Positions 62,150 to 64,000 of a stretch of DNA of 64,000 nucleotides are shown in pieces. The translations under genes were made by a program, and so were the position numbers. Every line of letters begins with the position of its first letter. Within the stretch, counting starts at the first letter, position 1. The notes beneath the pieces are model-generated. The model saw nothing but the letters and a program-made list of their open reading frames with translations. It did no database searches and was not told the DNA's origin. Source of the DNA: Sisyra terminalis (lineage: Eukaryota; Arthropoda; Insecta; Neuroptera; Sisyridae); the NCBI GenBank assembly GCA_958496175.1, contig OY292275.1, positions 1,178,001 to 1,242,000 of the forward strand, given 5' to 3'.

Positions 62150-64000
62150 TCGGGGTCTCTCCCCTGCCCAAAATTCTGACTTTAAATCTAAGTAAATTAC
62201 AAAATTAGGAGGAAATGGAATTAATGATGCTCTAACTTAAGAAACCAGTTCTTATAGGAAAAATTTGAACCACCATAAGGGGGTAAGTAATAAAATTTTG
62301 GGGAAAACAAGGCTATAATACAAAGGAGTCCCTTTTTTCCTCTGTCATCCTCTTTTCCAAGGAACTTAGAAAGATTAGTAGTTATCGAAAAACAATGATT
62401 TTAAAATTTGTCAAAATAAGATTTTTTCGCTGACTTTGAACAGTTATACTGTGTATACAATATATAGAATATATTGCGGTCCAATTTATGTAGTATAATT
62501 TAATATACATAATAATATATAAAAATCATACTATAAACATAAATTTGAGGAAGATTGCTTGGCAATCGAAATACGTATCTGAGCAATACGCCACGAATAT
62601 TTTTGTTGGAACTTCTGTTCAAATTTATGTTTATGGTATGATTTTTATAAAATTATTATATCAAAATTTGTAATTTTTCAGTTTTTTAACGATTTTTTTT
62701 ACGTTTATAGTTTAATTTTCTGCGTCTAATTTTCCTCCATTTCTCCTATCTGCGTGATCTATGATCCATAAGTGATTTTAATGGTTTTTCAAAAATTTTA
62801 GATTATTTTTTTATATATTTGGTTTAGAAAACTTATTACTGTTTTGTTTTGGTCAAATTTCCTCTTACTTTGCGCACCCCAAATTAAAGGAAATCTGGGG
62901 TATTCCTATGATCACATTACAAACCAGGGGGAAGAAAAAAATTAACAATGATCTTACTAAGATTGTTTATTTTTTTATCGTTACATTTTGAATTAATCAA
63001 AAAGTATGAAATTTATTTTAAGATATGAATTAAAAATTGATTTACCTCTCCCCACGTCCCCCTAATTTTTCACTCTTCACTATAGCCTCTATAATCTTTG
63101 CTAAGTATAGATTTTTAAAATTTTCTGTCAATTTTTCTTCTGCCTTCATAATTTAAAATAAGCCATTTCCTGTTTTTACCCTGTTCTACCCCCCCCACCC
63201 CCCACCACGTCCCTTAAAGCTGGCCAAGAAGATATCTTACATGTTTTGTGAACAATTTTAAAAAAAATTGATAACCCAAAGTTTCGGTACATAACTGTTG
63301 TTAATATTTGATGGCCCTTACCTACCCTATCCCCCTCCCCCCAATTAAAAAATCATCGCTATAATTCCAATGATTGAATCACAAAATATGGAGAAGAGGA
63401 AGAGAATAGCAAAAGTCGGTTTTCTTATCGCTAAATTTTGGCCAAATTGACAAAGATGAAAAACCAAAAAAAAAAATGGAGAAAAACAAGTGAACAAAAC
63501 CTCCCCCTCTTTCTTCTCCTCTTTTCCTACCATTTTCTATCAATGATATCAAATTTATTATCATAAATTTTGTATAAAAAAAATAAAAATTTCAAACAAA
63601 GCTTTTCCAAATTTTTGTATATCTTTTGTTAACTTTTACTAAACTAATTATTCCGTGCCCCTTTTAGCTCAATTATCCCCCCCCTTCCCCCTGATAGTAA
63701 ATTTTGTTCCAAAAATACTTAATTTTAATGGTTTTTCAAAAAAAATTAATCATTTAAAACTACAAATAATTATCTTATTTGGGATATATAAATGTATATA
63801 TTGGCTTCCCCTCTCCCATTGGACCCAAAATTTTGGCTATTCTTATGGCTGAATTACAATTTAAAAGTTAGGGTCAACTAAAAAAATTGGAAGAAAACTC
63901 CTGGTTTAAACAAGGAACCACTTTTGCCTCTTGAAAATACCAATTTCAATCAACTCCGCCCCTACTATTAATTTTTGTAAAAAAAAAATTGAACATAGTT
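62150..64000. repeat. Degenerate C-rich/AT-rich tandem repeat
   Basis: C-rich boxes (for example CACCCCAAATTAAAGG, CCCCACGTCCCCCTAA, CCACCACGTCCCTTAA, CCCTCCCCCCAATTAA, CCCCTACTATTAA) recur about every 140-190 bp from 62,150 to the window end. AT-rich spacers with TTTTTCAAAAA-type strings separate them. Copies are very diverged. Confidence 0.45.
62425..62675. mobile_element. Second, deleted copy of the palindromic MITE
   Basis: It matches 36,310-36,720: CTTTGAACAGTTATACTGTG, CAATTTATGTAGTATAAT, GATTGCTTGGCAATCGAAAT, CACGAATATTTTTGTT. About 130 bp of the left-arm/centre is missing, so the palindrome is asymmetric. Confidence 0.75.

Larger units (their letters stand above)
42974..64000 (-). 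other. MICALL: Presumed long first intron or upstream region of the MICAL-like gene
   Basis: No CH-domain exon was recognised on the minus strand here. The region is very AT-rich, with scattered homopolymers and repeat relics described separately. Stretches 48,100-51,400, 53,120-55,200, 56,450-58,380 and 60,650-62,150 hold nothing I can call, apart from a slightly GC-richer patch at 60,970-61,090. Confidence 0.5.

Overview
The window is nuclear DNA of an AT-rich arthropod, most likely an insect. It has spliced genes with short AT-rich introns, a very long intron, a complex satellite, and many small inverted-repeat transposon relics. There are no bacterial operons and no CRISPR array. The species cannot be named from the sequence alone.

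Layout. (1) About 1-21,850 is one head-to-tail satellite array with a 335-336 bp unit, roughly 65 copies, open at the left window edge. It has a nested higher-order structure: alternating dimers near the left end, a 9-unit block repeated 5,029 bp apart, and a 4-unit block repeated 1,678 bp apart. (2) About 21,850-27,975 is a roughly 6.1 kb imperfect palindrome (foldback element). The outer parts of both arms are themselves satellite-like units, and the right edge of the array is the left arm. Inside are nested inverted repeats, clusters of the palindrome TGACGTCA, and three tRNA-like (pol III A-box/B-box) stretches. No transposase is visible. More diverged satellite-like units lie at 27,965-28,440 and, isolated, at 44,156-44,580. 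(3) A small spliced minus-strand gene for a probable secreted protein of unknown function occupies 28,779-29,513. (4) From 29,655 to 42,973, minus strand, lie seven exons of a MICAL-like (MICALL) gene: linker, LIM domain, three NPF motifs, proline-rich region and C-terminal bMERB Rab-binding domain. The splice phases agree across all exons. The N-terminal CH-domain exon was not found and probably lies beyond 64,000. (5) Most of 34,271-64,000 is intron or upstream DNA of that gene. It carries hAT-like MITEs with near-perfect 8-bp target duplications, a palindromic MITE family (two copies), a 2.2 kb element with long terminal inverted repeats, several degenerate tandem repeats, and one intronless 108-codon minus-strand reading frame (46,928-47,254) with coding-like composition.

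The most interesting signal is the link between the satellite and the foldback element. The same 335-bp module occurs inverted within a mobile-looking palindrome, scattered singly in an intron, and as a homogenised head-to-tail array of more than 21 kb that abuts that palindrome. This suggests the satellite grew out of a foldback or Helitron-like terminal repeat, or the reverse, and that recombination then built higher-order units. All exon models and repeat borders were read by eye; family assignments rest on motifs, not on searches.
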